This document shows, piece after piece, positions 1-7,816 of a DNA stretch of 59,522 nt. A program made the position numbers and the translations under genes. The DNA is from Candidatus Jorgensenbacteria bacterium GW2011_GWA1_48_11 (GTDB taxonomy: Bacteria > Patescibacteriota > Minisyncoccia > UBA6257 > GWB1-50-10): positions 175,049 through 234,570 of the forward strand of contig LCPF01000001.1 of assembly GCA_001003475.1 (NCBI GenBank), read 5' to 3'. Under the pieces are notes generated by a model. That model did no database searches, was not told the DNA's origin, and saw only the letters and a list, made by a program, of their open reading frames with translations. The number at the start of each line of letters is the position of its first letter. Position 1 is the stretch's first letter.

Positions 1-844
1 CGGTGATCCGCCAGCCATTATTGATATCGAGTTCGGCGTCGCCGAAAGGAAGCGGGGCAGATTTTAGCGAATCAATGAATCTGGAAAAAGCTTCGATCGC
101 ATTATTTTCCAAAAAACAGCGGTGGGGATCTTGAGCGTCTCCCAAGCCTCCGGCACACGCGCTTGGTTTTATAGGATTGGAGGTGATGCGCGGGAGAATA
201 ACCGCTTGATTTACGACCAGGCAAAGTCTGGTTTTGCAGGGATCTGTAACCATATCAAAGGCTGCGCAGTTGCGTTCGCTGTCATTAAACAAGCAAGGTT
301 CACCAGCCGAGCTCAAAGGATTGTTGGTGTAGTGGCGGAAATAACAAGACGTTGAAGAAGAGTTGGGACAGCGGGAGGAAACAGTGGAAGAGATAGTTCC
401 GTAGGCATAGGTCGATGTCGGTGCTTGTTGCACAACCGGTTCGGTAAGGGCCACGAGCTGGGGGTTTATGGTTCTGAGGATGACATAAGACCCCAAAAGC
501 AGGAACAAGCCCCAAATTGCCGACATGATAAAACTGCGCCCTTCTTCCCGCCGGTCCGGACTGTCGCCCGATATGCTCATATAGATCGAACCAAAGACGA
601 TCATCCCCACCGCGAGAATTCCAGCCAAGCCGACGGTCAACTGGTAAATTCTCACAATATAGGCAGCGAGGCTCGCGGTCGTCAAAGCATTGGAGGGGCA
701 GCTGCCCGGGACAGGACAGTTGTTCTCGAATGGCAGGGGGAAAGAAAGGGAGAAATCAGTGACGGCTAGGGCCTTCGAAAACAAAAAGAAACCAAAGAGC
801 ACGAGAAGGGCGGCTAAAAACCAATTTTTAGAAAACAAACTCAT
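1..844 (-). CDS. pilin-like exported membrane protein of the T4SS operon, partial (runs off left edge)
   Basis: Read on the minus strand, an open frame of 281 codons starts at ATG 844 and leaves the window at base 1. The start overlaps the TGA of the upstream gene as ATGA (841-844), so translation is probably coupled. The N-terminus is a signal peptide ending near FSKALA. Two hydrophobic segments follow (about residues 59-88 and 104-121), separated by a short charged loop (SGDSPDRREEGRS). That is the layout of VirB2/TrbC-like proteins in this kind of cluster. The C-terminal half is extracytoplasmic and has at least eight cysteines. Its function is unknown; a structural part of the secretion or pilus apparatus is inferred from position only. 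Confidence 0.75.
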   Translation of the reverse strand, partial: MSLFSKNWFLAALLVLFGFFLFSKALAVTDFSLSFPLPFENNCPVPGSCPSNALTTASLAAYIVRIYQLTVGLAGILAVGMIVFGSIYMSISGDSPDRREEGRSFIMSAIWGLFLLLGSYVILRTINPQLVALTEPVVQQAPTSTYAYGTISSTVSSRCPNSSSTSCYFRHYTNNPLSSAGEPCLFNDSERNCAAFDMVTDPCKTRLCLVVNQAVILPRITSNPIKPSACAGGLGDAQDPHRCFLENNAIEAFSRFIDSLKSAPLPFGDAELDINNGWRIT

Positions 845-1539
845 CGAATGTTTAAAATTATCCTATTGCTGGCAGTTTCCAAAGCGTTGACGATGTTCTG
901 AACAGCGACGCTGATTTGGGCCGCGGCGTCGCTATTGCCTTGGAGCGGGCCGATCGAAAGAAGCAGCTGGTTGTCCTGGCTGCTGTTTTGTATTTTATCG
1001 TTGATGAGCCAGGAAAAACCGAGGTCTGCCAGACTGGAAACATTGAAGAAATAAGGCATGGCTCGGAGCAGGGTCTGGCTGCCGGCCCGGATCGTTTGAT
1101 TGGGGAAATTGCCCTCAATGACCACGGTCGGTGCCTGGGCATAGATCCGCAGAGAGTTTTCGAAAGAGCTGTTGTTGATTTGAACCGCCACCCTGACGAA
1201 GCTGTAATCGCCCGGCGATTTGTTGATCTTGAGCGTCGTTTCTTTAAGGCCGACGCCGCGGGCAAAAAGAGTTTCGTCGGCGTACCACAAAAAAGTCGCT
1301 TGGGAAAGATCGAGAAGCTTGTTGTTCTGGATGATTTCGGCCGAGAGGGTGACGGGCGTGCCAGGACTAGGCAGGGCTCGGCCCCCGAAATCAGCCGGAT
1401 AGAAATTGTTGGCTTGCCAGGTAATTACGACCGGATTTAGCGTCTGGGCGTTTACAACCAAGAACTGATAACCGATAACCAATAACACCGAAACCATTGT
1501 TATTAGTCTTAAGTTATAAGTTGTAAATTTTGTTTTCAT
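841..1539 (-). CDS. exported protein of the T4SS operon, beta-rich
   Basis: This 232-residue protein has an N-terminal signal peptide cleaved probably after VVNAQ. A beta-strand-rich ectodomain follows that reads like one or two Ig/PKD-type folds (alternating TVVIEGNFPNQTI and SDAAAQISVAV patterns). No catalytic motif is visible. Both ends overlap neighbours by 4 nt (ATGA), so it is an internal member of the operon. Oddly, its signal peptide is encoded by a low-complexity stretch of GGTTATC-like words (about 1448-1535). An extracytoplasmic accessory of the secretion machine is inferred from context. Confidence 0.75.
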   Translation of the reverse strand: MKTKFTTYNLRLITMVSVLLVIGYQFLVVNAQTLNPVVITWQANNFYPADFGGRALPSPGTPVTLSAEIIQNNKLLDLSQATFLWYADETLFARGVGLKETTLKINKSPGDYSFVRVAVQINNSSFENSLRIYAQAPTVVIEGNFPNQTIRAGSQTLLRAMPYFFNVSSLADLGFSWLINDKIQNSSQDNQLLLSIGPLQGNSDAAAQISVAVQNIVNALETASNRIILNIR

Positions 1540-1916
1540 CTTATGGTTGTTTTGCCGTTGATCTTTAAATTTACCATAGCCGGTTTACCGGCGGGGCCGG
1601 TTAGTGTTTCTGCGCCGCCGAATTTCTCGGGGTGGTTGTGGACGTAAGCTGAAACCGCAAAAATCGCCGTTACGGTTGGCAGGACCGGCAAAAAATTAGC
1701 AGCGTATTTGACGGCTTCCTTGCCGATTTTGACCCTTGTTCCCCCCTTGGTTTTGAGCCACATTGTTATGCTGAAAGTGGCAAAACTTTGGATAATGGGT
1801 GCGATAGCCAAGCCTACCCCGGTCGCGTCAATCAAAGCGCAAAGCCCGTCCAGGCCGAGCGTAAAAACGCCGCCGATGACCATTTCGCTTTCCGTGACTT
1901 TTTTCAATTCGTTCAT
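1536..1916 (-). CDS. small membrane protein of the T4SS operon
   Basis: A 126-residue protein with two hydrophobic stretches: about residues 12-57 (IDATGVGLAIAPIIQSFATFSI region) and about 73-91 (FLPVLPTVTAIFAVSAYV). The tail is short and hydrophilic. I do not recognise the family. It lies 1 nt after the VirB4 ATPase gene and overlaps the next gene by 4 nt, so it belongs to the same transcript. Confidence 0.7.
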   Translation of the reverse strand: MNELKKVTESEMVIGGVFTLGLDGLCALIDATGVGLAIAPIIQSFATFSITMWLKTKGGTRVKIGKEAVKYAANFLPVLPTVTAIFAVSAYVHNHPEKFGGAETLTGPAGKPAMVNLKINGKTTIR

Positions 1917-1917
1917 C

Positions 1918-3669
1918 TTATTTTAACCCTTTTGCTTCGAGTATTTGCTCGGGATTGGTGGTGATGATTTGGTCTTCGGTGTAGGATGGGATGATTTTAA
2001 TGGCGACGTGCTTCAAGCCCGCGAAAAAGAGGCCTTCGCCGATGGCCGCCTCCAAAAGCAGGGATTTTTCCCCCTCGGTCAGGTCAAAAGCTTTGGCCAC
2101 CGTGTCAATCGACGTCGGCGACTGCTTTAGAAGCAGCTGAATGGAGGAATTGGTGATGATCGGCCGGCCGTATTCGGATTTCAGGAAGTCATCGACGTCC
2201 TGGGTGATCGTTGTCACCCCTAGGTAGTATTTTCGGCAGCGTTTGACGAGGCCGAAAAGGAAGGAAGCGCTGTCTTTGTATTTCATCATCCACCAAGCCT
2301 CATCGACAATAAGCAGTCTTTGTTTGAGCTTAGAACGGACGAGATTCCAGATGAAATTCAGGACAATATACATCGCGATCGGCCTCAACTCCTCTTCGAG
2401 GTCACGGATCGAAAAAACGATCAGCCGGTTTTTAATATCAACGTTCGTGGGCGCGTTCGTGAAACCGGCATAAGAGCCGTGCGTGAACTTGTCCAGGCGC
2501 TGGGCCAGGATCCGGCCGCCCTCGGTGTTCTCGAGAATCGTCTGCAGGTCTTCTAAAAGAGGCGGATTCAATTCCCGGAGGCCGCCGAAATTTTCCGGCG
2601 TGATGTCGCGCGAAGCATAGGTTTCGGTGATGACTCGGTCCAAAAGCGCGTCTTCCTCGGGAGTTACCGTTCCCAACATCAGTTTAACGAGGCCGGTCAG
2701 GTTCAGGATGTGGGATTTAAAAACATCGGCCGGCTCCTCGCCTTCGGGGATGATGGGAATATCGAAAGGATTGACGTGGCTGGGCGAAGTGAGCGATATT
2801 TTGAAATAACTGCCGCCGATGGCATTGGCCAAGTTCTGGTATTCGTTTTCCGGATCGACGATGATCACATCTGTGCCCATCATCATCGAACGCAGAACCT
2901 CGAGTTTGGTGGCGTACGATTTGCCCGAACCGGCTTTGGCAAAAACGACGCTGTTGGCGTTTTCGAGCGAAAAACGATCGAAGATGATCAGGCTGTTATT
3001 GTGCATGTTCACGCCGTAAAGAATGCCCTTATCGGAAGTGAGGTCTGGCGAGACGAACGGGAAAAGAGACGAGGCGGGGCCCGAATTCAAGGGCGTATAA
3101 ATCGCCAAAACATCTTTGTTCAAGGGCAGGACAGAATTGAAACCCTCGCCCTGGCGGAAAAGAGCCGGTTTAACATAAACTAACTTCGATTCCATTATTG
3201 ATTCGATCGTGTTTTCCACCTTTCGGAGCTCCTCGAGGCTCGTGCCGTAAATAGTAACGTAGACCGCGACCTGAAAAAGTTTTTCCCTCGCCTGCTGAAG
3301 GGAATCGCGCAGGCCTTCGACGTCTTCGTAGGCTGTTTCGAGCATCGGATCGCGGACGATGCCCTTTTCCTGCTTTTCGTTTATTTCCGCCTGGATTTGG
3401 GCGGTTTTTTTCCTGAGGTTTCGGAGCGCAAGGCCGGTATCCATCGGATGGATCATTATGGAAATATCCATCATCTCCGCTAGGTTGATGATTGGCGAGA
3501 ACCAGCCGCTTGAGACGTAGCGTGGATAAGTGAAAATGAAGAACGTTTTCAGGAAATAATCGCCCAATCTCAGATAATTGGGATTGATTTCGAGGCCGGC
3601 CGGCGCAATGACGTTGGGCAAGTCCTCGGCGCCGGGTTTGTAGGATTGGGGGATTTTTATCTTGGCCAT
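1918..3669 (-). CDS. virB4: VirB4/TraC-family conjugative ATPase, motor domain polypeptide
   Basis: A 583-residue cytoplasmic ATPase that powers pilus assembly or substrate export in type IV secretion systems. Walker A is AKAGSGKS at residues 244-251 and Walker B is LLIVDEAW at 452-459. Other VirB4 signatures are visible: VDPENEYQ after the P-loop and TQDVDDFL and TNSSIQLLLKQSP near the C-terminus. The usual VirB4 N-terminal domain is not complete here; its first part is encoded by the separate upstream gene 3671-4315, 1 nt away. The family call is firm; pilus assembly rather than DNA transfer is inferred, since no relaxase or VirD4 is in the window. Confidence 0.93.
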   Translation of the reverse strand: MAKIKIPQSYKPGAEDLPNVIAPAGLEINPNYLRLGDYFLKTFFIFTYPRYVSSGWFSPIINLAEMMDISIMIHPMDTGLALRNLRKKTAQIQAEINEKQEKGIVRDPMLETAYEDVEGLRDSLQQAREKLFQVAVYVTIYGTSLEELRKVENTIESIMESKLVYVKPALFRQGEGFNSVLPLNKDVLAIYTPLNSGPASSLFPFVSPDLTSDKGILYGVNMHNNSLIIFDRFSLENANSVVFAKAGSGKSYATKLEVLRSMMMGTDVIIVDPENEYQNLANAIGGSYFKISLTSPSHVNPFDIPIIPEGEEPADVFKSHILNLTGLVKLMLGTVTPEEDALLDRVITETYASRDITPENFGGLRELNPPLLEDLQTILENTEGGRILAQRLDKFTHGSYAGFTNAPTNVDIKNRLIVFSIRDLEEELRPIAMYIVLNFIWNLVRSKLKQRLLIVDEAWWMMKYKDSASFLFGLVKRCRKYYLGVTTITQDVDDFLKSEYGRPIITNSSIQLLLKQSPTSIDTVAKAFDLTEGEKSLLLEAAIGEGLFFAGLKHVAIKIIPSYTEDQIITTNPEQILEAKGLK

Positions 3670-3670
3670 T

Positions 3671-4315
3671 TTATTTTTCTTTGGCGATTTCGAGACCTTT
3701 CTTCTCGATGAGCTGGGGATTGTACAGATTGTAAAAAAGCTCTATCAATTCTTCGTCGTTCAGGGTGGTGGCGCGGAGGCCGATCTGTTCCAAGCCGCTT
3801 ATTACCTGGTCGACGCGGTGGCTTAATTGTTCCAGATTATTGTCGCTGGTTGTTTTTTCTTGCTCGGCTTTCTTCGGCGTTTTCTTGAAAAGGCTGAAGA
3901 TTCCGGAAACTTCGCCGGAAAGAGCGATTGGTTCGTAGGGAATGACGAGGAAAAAACTTTTGGCGATGATTGCGTTTTGTTCCACGAAAGATTTAATGAA
4001 AGAAACATACTCGTCGATTTGGATTTTGAGGAGCTCGTTTTGTTCGGCTTGGCTGCGGCCCCGCATCTTTTCCAGATAAGCGTCGATATTGACCTTGCGG
4101 GAATGGACGAAAAACTGGACGCCGAAATCCAGGGTATTCAGGAAATTTTGGAAACTGTTCAAAATGAGATTTTGTTCCGATTCGGATTTAAGGTCGAAAT
4201 TAACGCCGCTCACGATGAGGATTCGTCGCAGGCCGCCGCGTTTCAAATAAAGAACGCCGTCCCTAATTTCCTGGATTTCCACGAATTGCTGGGCTGGTAA
4301 TGTTGTTTCCGCCAT
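3671..4315 (-). CDS. VirB4 N-terminal-domain-like protein, separate polypeptide
   Basis: A 214-residue soluble protein that opens with a beta-rich VirB4/TraC-type N-terminal pattern (VEIQEIRDGVLYLKRGGLRR, residues 11-30). A helical region follows with the family-like FFLVIPYEP segment near residue 122. It lies just before the VirB4 motor gene, with a 1-nt gap. I infer that the two products pair to make one functional VirB4. The split sits at a domain boundary, so it looks fixed rather than like damage. Confidence 0.7.
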   Translation of the reverse strand: MAETTLPAQQFVEIQEIRDGVLYLKRGGLRRILIVSGVNFDLKSESEQNLILNSFQNFLNTLDFGVQFFVHSRKVNIDAYLEKMRGRSQAEQNELLKIQIDEYVSFIKSFVEQNAIIAKSFFLVIPYEPIALSGEVSGIFSLFKKTPKKAEQEKTTSDNNLEQLSHRVDQVISGLEQIGLRATTLNDEELIELFYNLYNPQLIEKKGLEIAKEK

Positions 4316-4350
4316 GATTTTATAATCTTATCTGATTTGGGGATTAATCG

Positions 4351-4893
4351 CTATTTTTTCTTCTTCGGTTTTTCCTCGGCCGCGAAATCAACGCGTTTCG
4401 CGAGCCGTTTTTCGCCGGTCAGGAACGTGACCGCCTGATATTCTTGTTTTTTGTTTTCCAATCCTTGGTCTTTGGCCGAAAATATTTTGCCGGTCGCAAT
4501 ACTCAAAGCGACCGATTTTATTTTTTCTTCCAAGCCCATGCCCTTGCGAATTCCCTCGATTTGTTCCAAGTCCCCGACCTCGAGGGTTTTTTGGGCGAAT
4601 GACCTTTGCCAGGTATAGGTTCTTGGTTTTAAAAAATAGTTCAATGATGCTCGAAGGATTTGAGGCAGTTCCTGGCCGTTGATCTTTACGAACGCAAGGG
4701 CGATGGCGGCGCTTACCGCGACAAGCGTTATGACGAACCAGAGAAAAAAACTGAAGACATAATAAGCGACGAAGCCCAAGCCGACCGCGGCCGCGATGTA
4801 TAAAAACTGGGTGAGCGTGAAGGGGCCGACGATTTTCGCTTTTTGCTCGATAAATTGGGGAACCTGGAAATTGGGCATATCAGCGTAAATCAA
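4351..4893 (-). CDS. prgI: PrgI family membrane protein
   Basis: PrgI-type inner-membrane component of Gram-positive-style type IV secretion systems. The family signature MPNFQVPQFIEQKAKIVGPF precedes two membrane segments (about residues 29-47 and 50-69). A cytoplasmic tail with a lysine-rich end follows. Start choice: the family pattern favours ATG 4878 (175 aa). TTG 4893 has an AAGG element 8 nt upstream and gives 180 aa but overlaps the upstream gene by 14 nt. Both are possible. PrgI next to VirB4 and VirB6 is the core that defines this cluster. Confidence 0.88.
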   Translation of the reverse strand: MIYADMPNFQVPQFIEQKAKIVGPFTLTQFLYIAAAVGLGFVAYYVFSFFLWFVITLVAVSAAIALAFVKINGQELPQILRASLNYFLKPRTYTWQRSFAQKTLEVGDLEQIEGIRKGMGLEEKIKSVALSIATGKIFSAKDQGLENKKQEYQAVTFLTGEKRLAKRVDFAAEEKPKKKK

Positions 4894-5917
4894 TAATGTT
4901 GCCTTCTATACTTGGCCGATTTTTTGAGGTCTCGGCTTTCTCCGCCGGTTTTGCGGTTGCGGCCGCGGGCCGGCCATTCTCGTTTCCGGATTTTCCGAAC
5001 CAAAGGAGGTTTTTCGCTTTTTTTTCTTGACTTGGCGATTCTTTCGTTGTCTCTCCGAGATTTGGGTTTTGTCCGGCGATCAGCCCTTCTTTTGTTTCGG
5101 GCGCAATCGGTTCGGACGGCGCATTTTTCTGCGCCATCCCACCCACGACCGGCGGCGAAGTTTTTATCGGTTCGGTCGTTTTCTTTGAAAAAACCTCCAA
5201 ATTAATGAGTTCGTTGTTTTCGTTGAAAGGCGTGACCGGGGTTCGAAACTCGCTGTAATGGACAACCCTCTTTTCTTTGTCGGGGCCTTGGCCGGGCGTT
5301 TCGATTTTCACCTTGACGGTCGGCGGCGATTCCGCTTCGGTTTTCTTCGATTTGAAAAATCCCGGGAAAGAGAATCCGCGGATGGAAGACTTTTTTTCTC
5401 CGGTCAGCGTTTCCTCGCGGTGAAGGATGAGGGGTGCGCCTTCTTTTGTTTGCTCCGCCGTGTTTGCGGACGAGGCTAATGTTTCTTCTTGTACGGGGAC
5501 ATTTTGTCCCGTTTCGGTCGTGAGCTGTTCCAGGGATATTTTTTCCGGCTCGCTTGCCGCCCCCGGGGCTTCAAAAGGCCTGAATTCTCCCAAGTTGGGC
5601 GCCTGCGCGACATCAAGAAAACTGATATCAACGCCCCATTGCGATAATGTGTATCTTTTCGGCTCCAAAACCCGTTCTTTTATTGCTTTGGCAATCGCGA
5701 GAGATTTCGGCGGCTTGACCCCCAGATTGCGCTCAATAGCTTCAACAAAATCGTGAACCGAAAGATCCTTGGTCTCTAAACGAAAAAGAAGTTTTGGTAG
5801 CGCCCCGGGTAATACCACGTCCGCCTCATCCCTAATGCCGTTTATGAGAACCGTAGTTTGTTCCGACGCAAGGTATTCTCGGATTTCTTCGGGGACTTGA
5901 TTTAGTAGAACGGCCAT
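4880..5917 (-). CDS. cytoplasmic, largely disordered T4SS-operon protein
   Basis: A 345-residue protein without signal peptide or membrane segment. The first ~110 residues look folded and helical (VHDFVEAIERNLGVKPPKSLAIAKAIKERVL). The rest is rich in Glu, Lys, Pro, Thr and Ser and is probably disordered. I do not recognise it. Its position between the VirB6-like gene and prgI suggests a cytoplasmic adaptor of the secretion machine, but that is inference. Confidence 0.7.
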   Translation of the reverse strand: MAVLLNQVPEEIREYLASEQTTVLINGIRDEADVVLPGALPKLLFRLETKDLSVHDFVEAIERNLGVKPPKSLAIAKAIKERVLEPKRYTLSQWGVDISFLDVAQAPNLGEFRPFEAPGAASEPEKISLEQLTTETGQNVPVQEETLASSANTAEQTKEGAPLILHREETLTGEKKSSIRGFSFPGFFKSKKTEAESPPTVKVKIETPGQGPDKEKRVVHYSEFRTPVTPFNENNELINLEVFSKKTTEPIKTSPPVVGGMAQKNAPSEPIAPETKEGLIAGQNPNLGETTKESPSQEKKAKNLLWFGKSGNENGRPAAATAKPAEKAETSKNRPSIEGNIIDLR

Positions 5918-5923
5918 GGGTAT

Positions 5924-7813
5924 TTAGAACATGTCTTGGAAGCCGACGTTTTCTTGGATGGCGTGGTAGGTATCCATCGCTCTCTTTTCTTGGGCGCTGA
6001 CCGAGCTTCTTAGGGTCTTAAGCGTGTTTTGGGCTACTTGCAGGGCATGCGCGTCGCCGGCGGTTTTAGCTCTTTGAATTTCTTTATAAATATAATTCAG
6101 ACCAGCGAGATTCTTTGCGCCGTTTTGCGCATCGGTGCCGGTGTTGCCCAATTGGGAAATATGGGCAGGCTTGAGGTAAACGGACAGTTCTATGTTCTTG
6201 GGATCGGCGAACGTTTTATCGCTTATCTTGGTGGCGTCAGGAACCTTTTTCGCCATCGTCTCTTCTATTTCTTTGCCGAATTGCTTTGCGAATTCCGGAT
6301 GGGAAGCCAGCAATTTGTCGCCTTGGCTGGTCAATCTAATGGCTTTTAGGGCTAGTTCTTGGCCGGCTTGTGAAATATTGTCCCAATTGCCGGTTTCGGC
6401 CGCCCGCAGGGCCGCCGCCGCCCTTTCTTCGGGGGGCATGGTCACGCGCCTTGAGGCGATTGCGGCTGCGTCTTCGCCGGTTCTCTTGTCGTAAGTTTTC
6501 TTGAGTTCTTCGGACTGTTCCTTGAGGCTCGCTTTGCTCTTCGACGATAGGCCGGAGACGCCGGTAACGGCCCTGCCAATGAGCGGTATTTTGCCGTATC
6601 TGGCGCCAAAGCGTTCGAGAGCGGTTTTGCCTTTTTCGTCAACGCCGGTGGACAAGGCCTTTCTGCCGAGGTTGGCTACTTTTCTGCCGCTCCAAGCGCC
6701 GCCCTGGCCGACTAGGCCCAAAGCCGTCCCCCTTGCCTTGCCTGCCAGGGCAAGGGCGCCGCTTGCGCCGGTAATACCCATTTCTTGGGCAATAATAATA
6801 CCGCCGAGCATGATGCCTACAAGGACGAACATTTGGGCGCCTTGGGTCAGAAGGTCGCTCAAAAAATTCGAACCATAACCGCTATTGGTCGTTGCGGTAC
6901 CGACCATTGTTTGTAAATTGCTAACGCTTACGAGCGCCAGATAAAGGAAGAAGGCGCTGGCTGGCGCAAAGAACGACCAGCGGAAAAAGCTTTTCCACCA
7001 GCGGCTGAATTCGCCGCCGAGACCCGGGAAAACCCAGAAAAGCCAGACGATCGGCGAAATAATGAGGAGAAAAACCAAATGCAGGTATCTGATAAGGAGC
7101 ATGAAAGCTAGGGTTAAAAGCGTTAAGGCGCCGGCAAGGGTGAAAATTATGATAAAGATCAGTCGCAACAGGTTGTTGCCCAAAGCCTCAAGTGTGCTTT
7201 GGCTTTGAATCAGATTAAAATTATCCGCTGTCGGCGGCGCTCCTAAGGCTTGGGGATTGAAAGCGCCTGCCAGGTTCTGGGCAATGCCGAAGTTGTTGCT
7301 TGCCACCCGGCTGTAGAAGAAATTAGTGATTACATTTGAAAAATCAATGACGACCCCGGCGATCATAAAACTGAAATTAACAATGATCGCGGCGGCGATC
7401 AGTTTGGGCAAAAGTTTTTTCACGCCGTATTGCTCGATTTTCAAAATGGTCATTATGGCGATAATAATGATGACGAGAACAAAGCCCATGTTGGCGATGT
7501 CGCGGGCAATGGTCCAGCCGGTTCGGGCAAGAGTATCCCGGCCGACCTGAAAATTCAGGTCGAGAGCGACGTTCACGAACATGCCGGCGAAATTAAAGAT
7601 AACCCTGGCCAGACTAGCGAGAATGACAGCGATGGCGTTGGCAATGTAATTAACAAGGGCAGCGGGGGAGTTAGAGATCCCCCTCGCTAATAACTCGACT
7701 GCCTGAGTTGTTAGCGCGGTTATTTGTCCGTGGACTATAACAGGGATCATAAGTGTCGCTGCAACCAGGAATCGAACTAGCGTCTTACAAATAATTTTTC
7801 CTTTTCCTTTCAT
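5924..7813 (-). CDS. VirB6/TrbL-like polytopic membrane protein
   Basis: A 629-residue protein with an N-terminal signal or anchor (residues 10-29). Hydrophobic helices follow at about 58-82, 106-125, 137-157, 216-260 (two), 278-300 and 327-343, then a ~280-residue hydrophilic Lys/Glu/Ala-rich C-terminal tail. This matches VirB6/TrbL channel proteins with an extended cytoplasmic end. It probably forms the inner-membrane channel together with PrgI and VirB4. It starts 3 nt after the upstream gene. Confidence 0.82.
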   Translation of the reverse strand: MKGKGKIICKTLVRFLVAATLMIPVIVHGQITALTTQAVELLARGISNSPAALVNYIANAIAVILASLARVIFNFAGMFVNVALDLNFQVGRDTLARTGWTIARDIANMGFVLVIIIIAIMTILKIEQYGVKKLLPKLIAAAIIVNFSFMIAGVVIDFSNVITNFFYSRVASNNFGIAQNLAGAFNPQALGAPPTADNFNLIQSQSTLEALGNNLLRLIFIIIFTLAGALTLLTLAFMLLIRYLHLVFLLIISPIVWLFWVFPGLGGEFSRWWKSFFRWSFFAPASAFFLYLALVSVSNLQTMVGTATTNSGYGSNFLSDLLTQGAQMFVLVGIMLGGIIIAQEMGITGASGALALAGKARGTALGLVGQGGAWSGRKVANLGRKALSTGVDEKGKTALERFGARYGKIPLIGRAVTGVSGLSSKSKASLKEQSEELKKTYDKRTGEDAAAIASRRVTMPPEERAAAALRAAETGNWDNISQAGQELALKAIRLTSQGDKLLASHPEFAKQFGKEIEETMAKKVPDATKISDKTFADPKNIELSVYLKPAHISQLGNTGTDAQNGAKNLAGLNYIYKEIQRAKTAGDAHALQVAQNTLKTLRSSVSAQEKRAMDTYHAIQENVGFQDMF

Positions 7814-7816
7814 GGA

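Noticed and set aside
122-769. Plus-strand open frames at 122-355 and 425-769 and a minus-strand frame at 300-515
   Set aside because: They are shadows of the minus-strand gene that runs from 844 off the left edge, which has a signal peptide, membrane helices and ATGA coupling.
1918-4315. Integrated conjugative element
   Set aside because: VirB4, PrgI and VirB6 are present but there is no relaxase, coupling protein, integrase or att site nearby, and the genes form one operon with rsmA, a housekeeping gene.
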